A program made the translations under genes and the position numbers. 64,000 nt of DNA from Heligmosomoides polygyrus polygyrus (Eukaryota > Nematoda > Chromadorea > Rhabditida > Heligmosomidae), in NCBI GenBank assembly GCA_947396885.1, contig OX377206.1, forward strand, positions 48,901,631-48,965,630, in the 5' to 3' direction. The notes below the pieces were generated by a model. That model had not been told where the DNA came from and ran no database searches. It was given only the letters and a program-made list of their open reading frames with translations. The stretch's first letter is position 1. Each line of letters opens with the position of its first letter. Positions 1 to 12,120 of this stretch are shown here, in pieces.

Positions 1-157
1 GGTGCCGGCGAAGTCGACGACTGAGGCTGGGTGAGGAATTATTACCAGATAGGTTGGGCTACGTTCCTAGCGTGGCCAGTCATACTCGAAGCCGAAATGA
101 CTGGCGTGATCCGCAGGTTCAGTCTCAGGGAGCTGCGAAGCCAAAGACTGAGGCTGG

Positions 158-284
158 GTGAGGAAATATCACCAGATAGGTTGGGCTACGTTCCTAGCGT
201 GGCCAGACATACTCAAAGCCGGAATGACTGATGCGGTCCGCAGGTTCAGCCTCTGGGAGCTGCGAAGCCAACGACTGAGGCTGG
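158..284 (+). repeat. Representative class A monomer, 127 bp, alpha tail
   Basis: Same length and core as the beta type, but the last 48 bp differ. The alpha tail reads CAGGTTCAGCCTC, then GAGCTGCGAAGCCAACGAC, and lacks the GTCGAC site. It is typically preceded by GGAATGACTG rather than GGAATGCCTG, and the next monomer usually starts with GTGAGGAAATATCACC. Tail and following head are therefore inherited together. The alpha and beta tails align without gaps, so they are diverged versions of one sequence rather than separate insertions. Confidence 0.88.
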
Positions 285-538
285 GTGAGGAAATATCACC
301 AGATAGGTTGGGCTACGTTCCTAGCCTGGCCAGCCATACTCGAAGCCGGAATGCCTGGTGTGGTCCGCTCGCCCTGCGTTAGGTGCCGGCGAAGTCGACG
401 ACTGACGCTGGGTGAGGAATTATCACCAGATAGGTTGGGCCACGTTCCTAGCGTGGCCAGATATACTCAAAGCCGGAAGGACTGGTGTTGTCCGCAGGTT
501 CAGCCTCAGGGAGTTGCGAAGCCAACGACTGAGGCTGT

Positions 539-884
539 GTGAGGAAATATCACCAGATAGGTTGGGCTACGTTCCTAGCCTGGCCAGCCATACTCGAAGC
601 CGGAATGACTGGCGTGGTCTGCAGGTCCAGCGTTAGGTGCCGGCGAGGTCGACGACTGACGCTGGGTGAGAAAGGATCACCAGCTGGGTTGCGCTTCGTT
701 CTTAGCGTGGCCAGCCATACCCTATTCCGGAATGCCTGGCCTAGCCCGCGACTCTGGTGGAGGAAGGACCAACAACTAGGTTGGGCTACGTTCCTAGCGT
801 GGCTAGCCATACTCGAAGCCGGAATGCCTGGTGTGGTCCGCTCGCCCAGCGTTAGGTGCCGGCGACGTCGACGACTGACGCTGG
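539..884 (+). repeat. 346-bp composite A-B-C block (first complete example)
   Basis: One class A monomer (539-665), one 92-bp class B (666-757) and one 127-bp monomer with a TGGAGGAAGGACC head (758-884). The step of 346 bp between ordinary heads recurs throughout, for example at 1774-2119, 3320-3665, 3666-4011, 8619-8964, 12306-12651, 16979-17324 and 54122-54467. Doubled forms (692 bp, 2374-3065) and tripled forms (784 bp, 26884-27667) also occur. B and C nearly always travel together, so the pair behaves as a 219-bp cassette within the 127-bp array. Confidence 0.88.
666..757 (+). repeat. Representative class B monomer, 92 bp
   Basis: Shortened relative of the 127-bp unit. Its head is GTGAGAAAGGATCACCAGC, its core is GTTGCGCTTCGTTCTTAGCG in place of the class A core, and its middle CCCTATTCCGGAATGCC contains a 10-bp palindrome ATTCCGGAAT. 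After CCTAGCCCGCGACTCTGG it passes directly into a TGGAGGAAGGACCAACAAC head, so about 35 bp of class A 3' sequence is missing. In most copies the monomer that follows has that same distinctive head. A second B family, with GAAGGATCATCAGCTCGG and TATGCCGG, dominates from 39,430 onward. Confidence 0.9.
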
Positions 885-1138
885 GTGAGGAATTATCACC
901 AGATAGGTTGGGCCACGTTCCTAGCGTGGCCAGATATACTCAAAGCCGGAAGGACTGGTGTTGTCCGCAGGTTCAGCCTCAGGGAGTTGCGAAGCCAACG
1001 ACTGAGGCTGTGTGAGGAAATATCACCAGATAGGTTGGGCTACGTTCCTAGCCTGGCCAGCCATACTCGAAGCCGGAATGCCTGGTGTGGTCCGCTCGCC
1101 CAGCGTTAGGTGCCGGCGAAGTCGACGACTGAGGCTGG

Positions 1139-1265
1139 GTGAGGAATTATTACCAGATAGGTTGGGCTACGTTCCTAGCGTGGCCAGTCATACTCGAAGC
1201 CGAAATGACTGGCGTGATCCGCAGGTCCAGGGTTAGGTGCCGGCGAAGTCGACGACTGACGCGGG
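1139..1265 (+). repeat. Representative class A monomer, 127 bp, beta tail
   Basis: Example of the commonest unit. It has the head GTGAGGAATTATTACC, the core GGTTGGGCTACGTTCC, a middle with TGGCCA and CTCGAAGCC, then a beta tail containing GTTAGGTGCCGGCGAAG followed by GTCGAC. The beta tail ends in a short dyad, AGTCG-A-CGACT. Because nearly every beta-tail monomer carries GTCGAC, a SalI digest should release a ladder based on 127 bp. The phase chosen here is arbitrary; the biological start of the repeat cannot be known from sequence. Confidence 0.9.
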
Positions 1266-4200
1266 GTGGGGAAGGATCACCAGCTAGGCTGGGCTACGTT
1301 CCTAGCCTGGCCAGCCATACTCGAAGCCGGAATGCCTGGTGTGGTCCGCACGTCCAGCGTTAGGTGCCGGCGAAGTCGACGACTGACGCTGGGTGAGGAA
1401 TTATTACCAGATAGGTTGGGCTACGTTCCTAGCCTGGCCAGCCATACTCGAAGCCGGAATGCCTGGTGTGGTCCGCACGTCCAGCGTTAGGTGCCGGCGA
1501 AGTCGACGACTGACGCTGGGTGAGGAATTATCACCAGATAGGTTGGGCTACGTTCCTAGCGTGGCCAGACATACTCAAAGCCGGAATGACTGGTGTGGTC
1601 CGCAGGTTCAGCCTCAGGGAGCTGCGAAGCCAAAGACTGAGGCTGGGTGAGGAAATATCACCAGATAGGTTGGGCTACGTTCCTAGCCTGGCCAGCCATA
1701 CTCGAAGCCGGAATGCCTGGTGTGGTCCGCTCGCCCTGCGTTAGGTGCCGGAGAAGTCGTCGACTGACGCGGGGTGGGGAATTATTACCAGATAGGCTGG
1801 GCTACGTTCCTAGCCTGGCCAGCCATACTAGAAGCCGGAATGCCTGGTGTGGTCCGCAGGTCCAGCGTTAGGTGCCGGCGAAGTCGACGACTGACGCTGG
1901 GTGAGAAAGGATCACCAGCTGGGTTGCGCTTCGTTCTTAGCGTGGCCAGCCATACCCTATTCCGGAATGCCTGGTCTAGCCCGCGACTCTCGTGGAGGAA
2001 GGACCAACAACTAGGTTGGGCTACGTTCCTAGCGTGGCCAGCCATACTCGAAGCCGGAATGCCTGGTGTGGTACGCTCGTCCAGCGTTAGGTGCCGGCGA
2101 AGTCGACGACTGACGCTGGGTGAGGAATTATTACCGGATAGGTTGGGCTACGTTCCTAGCGTGGCCAGTCATACTCGAAGCCGGAATGCCTGGTGTGGTC
2201 CTCACGTCCAGCGTTAGGTGCCGGCGAAGTGGACGACTGACGCTGGGTGAGGAATTATCACCAGATAGGTTGGGCTACGTTCCTAGCGTGGCCAGACATA
2301 CTCAAAGCCGGAATGACTGATGCGGTCCGCAGGTTCAGCCTCAGGGAGCTGCGAAGCCAACGACTGAGGCTGGGTGAGGAAATATCACCAGATAGGTTGG
2401 GCTACGTTCCTAGCCTGGCCAGCCAAACTCGAAGCCGGAATGCCTGGCGTGGTCCGCTCGCCCAGCGTTAGGTGCCGGCGAAGTCGACGACTGACGCTGG
2501 GTGAGGAATTATCACCAGATAGGTTGAGCTACGTTCCTAGCGTGGCCAGACATACTCAAAGCCGGAATGCCTGGTGTGGTCCGCTCGCCCAGCGTTAGGT
2601 GCCGGCGAAGTCGACGACTGACGCTGGGTGAGAAAGGATCACCAGCTGGGTTGCGCTTCGTTCTTAGCGTGGCCAGCCATACCCTATTCCGGAATGCCTG
2701 TCCTAGCCCGCGACTCTGGTGGAGGAAGGACCAACAACTAGGTTGGGCTACGTTCCTAGCCTGGCCAGCCATACTCGAAGCCGGAATGCCTGGTGTGGTC
2801 CGCACGTCCAGCGTTAGGTGCCGGCGAAGTCGACGACTGACGCTGGGTGAGAAAGGATCACCAGCTGGGTTGCGCTTCGTTCTTAGCGTGGCCAGCCATA
2901 CCCTATTCCGGAATGCCTGGTCTAGCCCGCGACTCTCGTGGAGGAAGGACCAACAACTAGGTTGGGCTACGTTCCTAGCGTGGCCAGCCATACTCGAAGC
3001 CGGAATGCCTGGTGTGGTACGCTCGTCCAGCGTTAGGTGCCGGCGAAGTCGACGACTGACGCTGGGTGAGGAATTATTACCAGATAGGTTGGGCTACGTT
3101 CCTAGCGTGGCCAGTCATACTCGAAGCCGGAATGCCTGGTGTGGTCCTCACGTCCAGCGTTAGGTGCCGGCGAAGTCGACGACTGACGCTGGGTGAGGAA
3201 TTATCACCAGATAGGTTGGGCTACGTTCCTAGCGTGGCCAGACATACTCAAAGCCGGAATGACTGATGCGGTCCGCAGGTTCAGCCTCAGGGAGCTGCGA
3301 AGCCAACGACTGAGGCTGGGTGAGGAAATATCACCAGATAGGTTTGGCTACGTTCCTAGCGTGGCCAGTCATACTCGAAGCCGGAATGACTGGCGTGGTC
3401 TGCAGGTCCAGCGTTAGGTGCCGGCGAGGTCGACGACTGACGCTGGGTGAGAAAGGATCACCAGCTGGGTTGCGCTTCGCTCTTAGCGTGGCCAGCCATA
3501 CCCTATTCCGGAATGCCTGTCCTAGCCCGCGACTCTGGTGGAGGAAGGACCAACAACTAGGTTGGGCTACGTTCCTAGCGTGGCCAGACATACTCAAAGC
3601 CGGAATGACTGATGCGGTCCGCAGGTTCAGCCTCAGGGAGCTGCGAAGCCAAAGACTGAGGCTGGGTGAGGAAATATCACCAGATAGGTTGGGCTACGTT
3701 CCTAGCCTGGCCAGCCATACTAGAAGCCGGAATGCCTGGTGTGGTCCGCACTTCCAGCGTTAGGTGCCGGCGAAGTCGACGACAGACGCTGGGTGAGAAA
3801 GGATCACCAGCTGGGTTGCGCTTCGTTCTTAGCGTGGCCAGCCATACCTTATTCCGGAATGCCTGGCCTAGCCCGCGACTCTGGTGGAGGAAGGACCAAC
3901 AACTAGGTTGGGCTACGTTCCTAGCGTGGCTAGCCATACTCGAAGCCGGAATGCCTGGTGTGGTCCGCTCGCCCAGCGTTAGGTGCCGGCGACGTCGACG
4001 ACTGACGCTGGGTGAGGAATTATCACCAGATGGGTTGGGCCACGTTCCTAGCGTGGCCAGATATACTCAAAGCCGGAAGGACTGGTGTTGTCCGCAGGTT
4101 CAGCCTCAGGGAGCTGCGAAGCCAACGACTGAGGCTGGGTGAGGAAATATCACCAGATAGGTTGGGCTACGTTCCTAGCCTGGCCAGCGAAACTCGAAGC

Positions 4201-5846
4201 CGGAATGCCTGGTGTGGTCCGCTCGCCCAGCGTTAGGTGCCGGCGAAGTCGACGACTGAGGCTGGGTGAGGAATTATTACCAGATAGGTTGGGCTACGTT
4301 CCTAGCGTGGCCAGTCATACTCGAAGCCGAAATGACTGGCGTGATCCGCAGGTTCAGTCTCAGGGAGCTGCGAAGCCAAAGACTGAGGCTGGGTGAGGAA
4401 ATATCACCAGATAGGTTGGGCTACGTTCCTAGCGTGGCCAGACATACTCAAAGCCGGAATGACTGATGCGGTCCGCAGGTTCAGCCTCTGGGAGCTGCGA
4501 AGCCAACGACTGAGGCTGGGTGAGGAAATATCACCAGATAGGTTGGGCTACGTTCCTAGCCTGGCCAGCCAAACTCGAAGCCGGAATGCCTGGTGTGGTC
4601 CGCTCGCCCAGCGTTAGGTGCCGGCGAAGTCGACGACTGACGCTGGGTGAGAAAGGATCACCAGCTGGGTTGCGCTTCGTTCTTAGCGTGGCCAGCCATA
4701 CCCTATTCCGGAATGCCTGGCCTAGCCCGCGACTCTGGTGGAGGAAGGACCAACAACTAGGTTGGGCTACGTTCCTAGCGTGGCCAGCCATACTCGAAGC
4801 CGGAATGCCTGGTGTGGTCCGCTCGCCCAGCGTTAGGTGCCGGCGAAGTCGACGACTGACGCTGGGTGAGGAATTATCACCAGATAGGTTGAGCTACGTT
4901 CCTAGCGTGGCCAGTCATACTCGAAGCCGGAATGACTGGCGTGGTCTGCAGGTCCAGCGTTAGGTGCCGGCGAGGTCGACGACTGACGCTGGGTGAGAAA
5001 GGATCACCAGCTGGGTTGCGCTTCGTTCTTAGCGTGGCCAGCCATACCCTATTCCGGAATGCCTGGCCTAGCCCGCGACTCTGGTGGAGGAAGGACCAAC
5101 AACTAGGTTGGGCTACGTTCCTAGCGTGGCTAGCCATACTCGAAGCCGGAATGCCTGGTGTGGTCCGCTCGCCCAGCGTTAGGTGCCGGCGACGTCGACG
5201 ACTGACGCTGGGTGAGGAATTATCACCAGATAGGTTGGGCCACGTTCCTAGCGTGGCCAGATATACTCAAAGCCGGAAGGACTGGTGTTGTCCGCAGGTT
5301 CAGCCTCAGGGAGTTGCGAAGCCAACGACTGAGGCTGTGTGAGGAAATATCACCAGATAGGTTGGGCTACGTTCCTAGCCTGGCCAGCCATACTCGAAGC
5401 CGGAATGCCTGGTGTGGTCCGCTCGCCCAGCGTTAGGTGCCGGCGAAGTCGACGACTGAGGCTGGGTGAGGAATTATTACCAGATAGGTTGGGCTACGTT
5501 CCTAGCGTGGCCAGTCATACTCGAAGCCGAAATGACTGGCGTGATCCGCAGGTCCAGGGTTAGGTGCCGGCGAAGTCGACGACTGACGCGGGGTGGGGAA
5601 GGATCACCAGCTAGGCTGGGCTACGTTCCTAGCCTGGCCAGCCATACTCGAAGCCGGAATGCCTGGTGTGGTCCGCACGTCCAGCGTTAGGTGCCGGCGA
5701 AGTCGACGACTGACGCTGGGTGAGGAATTATTACCAGATAGGTTGGGCTACGTTCCTAGCCTGGCCAGCCATACTCGAAGCCGGAATGCCTGGTGTGGTC
5801 CGCACGTCCAGCGTTAGGTGCCGGCGAAGTCGACGACTGACGCTGG

Positions 5847-5969
5847 GTGAGGAATTATCACCAGATAGGGCTACGTTCCTAGCGTGGCCAGACATACTCA
5901 AAGCCGGAATGACTGGTGTGGTCCGCAGGTTCAGCCTCAGGGAGCTGCGAAGCCAAAGACTGAGGCTGG
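5847..5969 (+). repeat. Aberrant 123-bp monomer
   Basis: Class A monomer with a 4-bp deletion in the core (ATAGGGCTACG instead of ATAGGTTGGGCTACG). It is the only 123-bp unit I noticed, which dates the deletion after the 4.3-kb duplication that contains it. Confidence 0.85.
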
Positions 5970-8900
5970 GTGAGGAAATATCACCAGATAGGTTGGGCTA
6001 CGTTCCTAGCCTGGCCAGCCATACTCGAAGCCGGAATGCCTGGTGTGGTCCGCTCGCCCTGCGTTAGGTGCCGGAGAAGTCGTCGACTGACGCGGGGTGG
6101 GGAATTATTACCAGATAGGCTGGGCTACGTTCCTAGCCTGGCCAGCCATACTAGAAGCCGGAATGCCTGGTGTGGTCCGCACGTCCAGCGTTAGGTGCCG
6201 GCGAAGTCGACGACTGACGCTGGGTGAGAAAGGATCACCAGCTGGGTTGCGCTTCGTTCTTAGCGTGGCCAGCCATACCCTATTCCGGAATGCCTGGTCT
6301 AGCCCGCGACTCTCGTGGAGGAAGGACCAACAACTAGGTTGGGCTACGTTCCTAGCGTGGCCAGCCATACTCGAAGCCGGAATGCCTGGTGTGGTACGCT
6401 CGTCCAGCGTTAGGTGCCGGCGAAGTCGACGACTGACGCTGGGTGAGGAATTATTACCGGATAGGTTGGGCTACGTTCCTAGCGTGGCCAGTCATACTCG
6501 AAGCCGGAATGCCTGGTGTGGTCCTCACGTCCAGCGTTAGGTGCCGGCGAAGTCGACGACTGACGCTGGGTGAGGAATTATCACCAGATAGGTTGGGCTA
6601 CGTTCCTAGCGTGGCCAGACATACTCAAAGCCGGAATGACTGATGCGGTCCGCAGGTTCAGCCTCAGGGAGCTGCGAAGCCAACGACTGAGGCTGGGTGA
6701 GGAAATATCACCAGATAGGTTGGGCTACGTTCCTAGCCTGGCCAGCCAAACTCGAAGCCGGAATGCCTGGCGTGGTCCGCTCGCCCAGCGTTAGGTGCCG
6801 GCGAAGTCGACGACTGACGCTGGGTGAGGAATTATCACCAGATAGGTTGAGCTACGTTCCTAGCGTGGCCAGACATACTCAAAGCCGGAATGCCTGGTGT
6901 GGTCCGCTCGCCCAGCGTTAGGTGCCGGCGAAGTCGACGACTGACGCTGGGTGAGAAAGGATCACCAGCTGGGTTGCGCTTCGTTCTTAGCGTGGCCAGC
7001 CATACCCTATTCCGGAATGCCTGGCCTAGCCCGCGACTCTCGTGGAGGAAGGACCAACAACTAGGTTGGGCTACGTTCCTAGCGTGGCCAGCCATACTCG
7101 AAGCCGGAATGCCTGGTGTGGTCTGCTCGTCCAGCGTTAGGTGCCGGCGAAGTCGACGACTGACGCTGGGTGAGGAATTATTACCAGATAGGTTTGGCCA
7201 CGTTCCTAGCGTGGCCAGTCATACTCGAAGCCGGAATGACTGGCGTGGTCTGCAGGTCCAGCGTTAGGTGCCGGCGAGGTCGACGACTGACGCTGGGTGA
7301 GAAAGGATCACCAGCTGGGTTGCGCTTCGTTCTTAGCGTGGCCAGCCATACCCTATTCCGGAATGCCTGTCCTAGCCCGCGACTCTGGTGGAGGAAGGAC
7401 CAACAACTAGGTTGGGCTACGTTCCTAGCGTGGCCAGACATACTCAAAGCCGGAATGACTGATGCGGTCCGCAGGTTCAGCCTCAGGGAGCTGCGAAGCC
7501 AAAGACTGAGGCTGGGTGAGGAAATATCACCAGATAGGTTGGGCTACGTTCCTAGCCTGGCCAGCCATAATCGAAGCCGGAATGCCTGGTGTGGTCCGCT
7601 CGCTCTGCGTTAGGTGCCGGCGAAGTCGTCGACTGACGCGGGGTGGGGAATTATTACCAGATAGGCTGGGCTACGTTCCTAGCCTGGCCAGCCATACTAG
7701 AAGCCGGAATGCCTGGTGTGGTCCGCACGTCCAGCGTTAGGTGCCGGCGAAGTCGACGACTGACGCTGGGTGAGAAAGGATCACCAGCTGGGTTGCGCTT
7801 CGTTCTTAGCGTGGCCAGCCATACCCTATTCCGGAATGCCTAGCCCGCGACTCTCGTGGAGGAAGGACCAACAACTAGGTTGGGCTACGTTCCTAGCGTG
7901 GCCAGCCATACTCGAAGCCGGAATGCCTGGTGTGGTACGCTCGTCCAGCGTTAGGTGCCGGCGAAGTCGACGACTGACGCTGGGTGAGGAATTATTACCA
8001 GATAGGTTGGGCTACGTTCCTAGCGTGGCCAGTCATACTCGAAGCCGGAATGCCTGGTGTGGTCCTCACGTCCAGCGTTAGGTGCCGGCGAAGTCGACGA
8101 CTGACGCTGGGTGAGGAATTATTACCAGATAGGTTGGGCTACGTTCCTAGCGTGGCCAGTCATACTCGAAGCCGGAATGCCTGGTGTGGTCCTCACGTCC
8201 AGCGTTAGGTGCCGGCGAAGTCGACGACTGACGCTGGGTGAGGAATTATTACCAGATAGGTTGGGCTACGTTCCTAGCGTGGCCAGTCATACTCGAAGCC
8301 GGAATGCCTGGTGTGGTCCTCACGTCCAGCGTTAGGTGCCGGCGAAGTCGACGACTGACGCTGGGTGAGGAATTATCACCAGATAGGTTGGGCTACGTTC
8401 CTAGCGTGGCCAGACATACTCAAAGCCGGAATGACTGATGCGGTCCGCAGGTTCAGCCTCAGGGAGCTGCGAAGCCAACGACTGAGGCTGGGTGAGGAAA
8501 TATCACCAGATAGGTTGGGCTACGTTCCTAGCCTGGCCAGCCAAACTCGAAGCCGGAATGCCTGGTGTGGTCTGCTCGTCCAGCGTTAGGTGCCGGCGAA
8601 GTCGACGACTGACGCTGGGTGAGGAATTATTACCAGATAGGTTTGGCTACGTTCCTAGCGTGGCCAGTCATACTCGAAGCCGGAATGACTGGCGTGGTCT
8701 GCAGGTCCAGCGTTAGGTGCCGGCGAGGTCGACGACTGGCGCTGGGTGAGAAAGGATCACCAGCTGGGTTGCGCTTCGTTCTTAGCGTGGCCAGCCATAC
8801 CCTATTCCGGAATGCCTGTCCTAGCCCGCGACTCTGGTGGAGGAAGGACCAACAACTAGGTTGGGCTACGTTCCTAGCGTGGCCAGACATACTCAAAGCC

Positions 8901-11900
8901 GGAATGACTGATGCGGTCCGCAGGTTCAGCCTCAGGGAGCTGCGAAGCCAAAGACTGAGGCTGGGTGAGGAAATATCACCAGATAGGTTGGGCTACGTTC
9001 CTAGCCTGGCCAGCCATACTCGAAGCCGGAATGCCTGGTGTGGTCCGCTCGCCCAGCGTTATGTGCCGGCGAAGTCGTCGACTGACGCGGGGTGGGGAAT
9101 TATTACCAGATAGGCTGGTCTACGTTCCTAGCCTGGCCAGCCATACTAGAAGCCGGAATGCCTGGTGTGGTCCGCACGTCCAGCGTTAGGTGCCGGCGAA
9201 GTCGACGACTGACGCTGGGTGAGAAAGGATCACCAGCTGGGTTGCGCTTCGTTCTTAGCGTGGCCAGCCATACCCTATTCCGGAATGCCTGGCCTAGCCC
9301 GCGACTCTCGTGGAGGAAGGACCAACAACTATGTTGGGCTACGTTCCTAGCGTGGCCAGCCATACTCGAAGCCGGAATGCCTGGTGTGGTACGCTCGTCC
9401 AGCGTTAGGTGCCGGCGAAGTCGACGACTGACGCTGGGTGAGGAATTATTACCGGATAGGTTGGGCTACGTTCCTAGCGTGGCCAGTCATACTCGAAGCC
9501 GGAATGCCTGGTGTGGTCCTCACGTCCAGCGTTAGGTGCCGGCGAAGTCGACGACTGACGCTGGGTGAGGAATTATCACCAGATAGGTTGGGCTACGTTC
9601 CTAGCGTGGCCAGACATACTCAAAGCCGGAATGACTGATGCGGTCCGCAGGTTCAGCCTCAGGGAGCTGCGAAGCCAACGACTGAGGCTGGGTGAGGAAA
9701 TATCACCAGATAGGTTGGGCTACGTTCCTAGCCTGGCCAGCCAAACTCGAAGCCGGAATGCCTGGCGTGGTCCGCTCGCCCAGCGTTAGGTGCCGGCGAA
9801 GTCGACGACTGACGCTGGGTGAGGAATTATCACCAGATAGGTTGAGCTACGTTCCTAGCGTGGCCAGACATACTCAAAGCCGGAATGCCTGGTGTGGTCC
9901 GCTCGCCCAGCGTTAGGTGCCGGCGAAGTCGACGACTGACGCTGGGTGAGAAAGGATCACCAGCTGGGTTGCGCTTCGTTCTTAGCGTGGCCAGCCATAC
10001 CCTATTCCGGAATGCCTGGCCTAGCCCGCGACTCTCGTGGAGGAAGGACCAACAACTAGGTTGGGCTACGTTCCTAGCGTGGCCAGCCATACTCGAAGCC
10101 GGAATGCCTGGTGTGGTCTGCTCGTCCAGCGTTAGGTGCCGGCGAAGTCGACGACTGACGCTGGGTGAGGAATTATTACCAGATAGGTTTGGCCACGTTC
10201 CTAGCGTGGCCAGTCATACTCGAAGCCGGAATGACTGGCGTGGTCTGCAGGTCCAGCGTTAGGTGCCGGCGAGGTCGACGACTGACGCTGGGTGAGAAAG
10301 GATCACCAGCTGGGTTGCGCTTCGTTCTTAGCGTGGCCAGCCATACCCTATTCCGGAATGCCTGTCCTAGCCCGCGACTCTGGTGGAGGAAGGACCAACA
10401 ACTAGGTTGGGCTACGTTCCTAGCGTGGCCAGACATACTCAAAGCCGGAATGACTGATGCGGTCCGCAGGTTCAGCCTCAGGGAGCTGCGAAGCCAAAGA
10501 CTGAGGCTGGGTGAGGAAATATCACCAGATAGGTTGGGCTACGTTCCTAGCCTGGCCAGCCATAATCGAAGCCGGAATGCCTGGTGTGGTCCGCTCGCTC
10601 TGCCTTAGGTGCCGGCGAAGTCGTCGACTGACGCGGGGTGGGGAATTATTACCAGATAGGCTGGGCTACGTTCCTAGCCTGGCCAGCCATACTAGAAGCC
10701 GGAATGCCTGGTGTGGTCCGCACGTCCAGCGTTAGGTGCCGGCGAAGTCGACGACTGACGCTGGGTGAGAAAGGATCACCAGCTGGGTTGCGCTTCGTTC
10801 TTAGCGTGGCCAGCCATACCCTATTCCGGAATGCCTAGCCCGCGACTCTCGTGGAGGAAGGACCAACAACTAGGTTGGGCTACGTTCCTAGCGTGGCCAG
10901 CCATACTCGAAGCCGGAATGCCTGGTGTGGTACGCTCGTCCAGCGTTAGGTGCCGGCGAAGTCGACGACTGACGCTGGGTGAGGAATTATTACCAGATAG
11001 GTTGGGCTACGTTCCTAGCGTGGCCAGTCATACTCGAAGCCGGAATGCCTGGTGTGGTCCTCACGTCCAGCGTTAGGTGCCGGCGAAGTCGACGACTGAC
11101 GCTGGGTGAGGAATTATCACCAGATAGGTTGGGCTACGTTCCTAGCGTGGCCAGACATACTCAAAGCCGGAATGACTGATGCGGTCCGCAGGTTCAGCCT
11201 CAGGGAGCTGCGAAGCCAACGACTGAGGCTGGGTGAGGAAATATCACCAGATAGGTTGGGCTACGTTCCTAGCCTGGCCAGCCAAACTCGAAGCCGGAAT
11301 GCCTGGTGTGGTCTGCTCGTCCAGCGTTAGGTGCCGGCGAAGTCGACGACTGACGCTGGGTGAGGAATTATTACCAGATAGGTTTGGCTACGTTCCTAGC
11401 GTGGCCAGTCATACTCGAAGCCGGAATGACTGGCGTGGTCTGCAGGTCCAGCGTTAGGTGCCGGCGAGGTCGACGACTGGCGCTGGGTGAGAAAGGATCA
11501 CCAGCTGGGTTGCGCTTCGTTCTTAGCGTGGCCAGCCATACCCTATTCCGGAATGCCTGTCCTAGCCCGCGACTCTGGTGGAGGAAGGACCAACAACTAG
11601 GTTGGGCTACGTTCCTAGCGTGGCCAGACATACTCAAAGCCGGAATGACTGATGCGGTCCGCAGGTTCAGCCTCAGGGAGCTGCGAAGCCAAAGACTGAG
11701 GCTGGGTGAGGAAATATCACCAGATAGGTTGGGCTACGTTCCTAGCCTGGCCAGCCATACTCGAAGCCGGAATGCCTGGTGTGGTCCGCTCGCCCAGCGT
11801 TAGGTGCCGGCGAAGTCGTCGACTGACGCGGTGTGGGGAATTATTACCAGATAGGCTGGTCTACGTTCCTAGCCTGGCCAGCCATACTAGAAGCCGGAAT

Positions 11901-12120
11901 GCCTGGTGTGGTCCGCACGTCCAGCGTTAGGTGCCGGCGAAGTCGACGACTGACGCTGGGTGAGAAAGGATCACCAGCTGGGTTGCGCTTCGTTCTTAGC
12001 GTGGCCAGCCATACCCTATTCCGGAATGCCTGGCCTAGCCCGCGACTCTCGTGGAGGAAGGACCAACAACTATGTTGGGCTACGTTCCTAGCGTGGCCAG
12101 CCATACTCGAAGCCGGAATG
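5970..12120 (+). repeat. Higher-order duplication, offset 2,995 then 2,741
   Basis: Monomers at 5970, 6443, 6570, 7170, 7516, 7643, 7770 and 7984 correspond to 8965, 9438, 9565, 10165, 10511, 10638, 10765 and 10979, a constant offset of 2,995. The offset then becomes 2,741 (8365 matches 11106, 8619 matches 11360, 8965 matches 11706, 9092 matches 11833). The 254-bp change equals two monomers: the unit at 7984 is present three times in a row (7984, 8111, 8238) on the left but once (10979) on the right. Both changes are exact multiples of the monomer. Confidence 0.87.
7770..7856 (+). repeat. Aberrant 87-bp class B monomer (second copy at 10765-10851)
   Basis: Class B unit with 5 bp lost near GGAATGCCTAGCCCGCG, where other copies read GGAATGCCTGGCCTAGCCCGCG. 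The identical short form at 10765 is 2,995 bp away, so it was copied with the higher-order block. Confidence 0.85.

Larger units (their letters stand above)
567..6953 (+). repeat. Higher-order duplication, offset 4,327 then 4,323
   Basis: The stretch from about 567 to 2,630 recurs at about 4,894 to 6,953 with the same order of monomer variants: 885 matches 5212, 1139 matches 5466, 1774 matches 6097, 2120 matches 6443. The offset drops by four bases at the monomer starting at 5847, which has lost TTGG from its core and is 123 bp long. The copies part near 2,630, where the left copy has an extra B-C pair. Confidence 0.85.
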
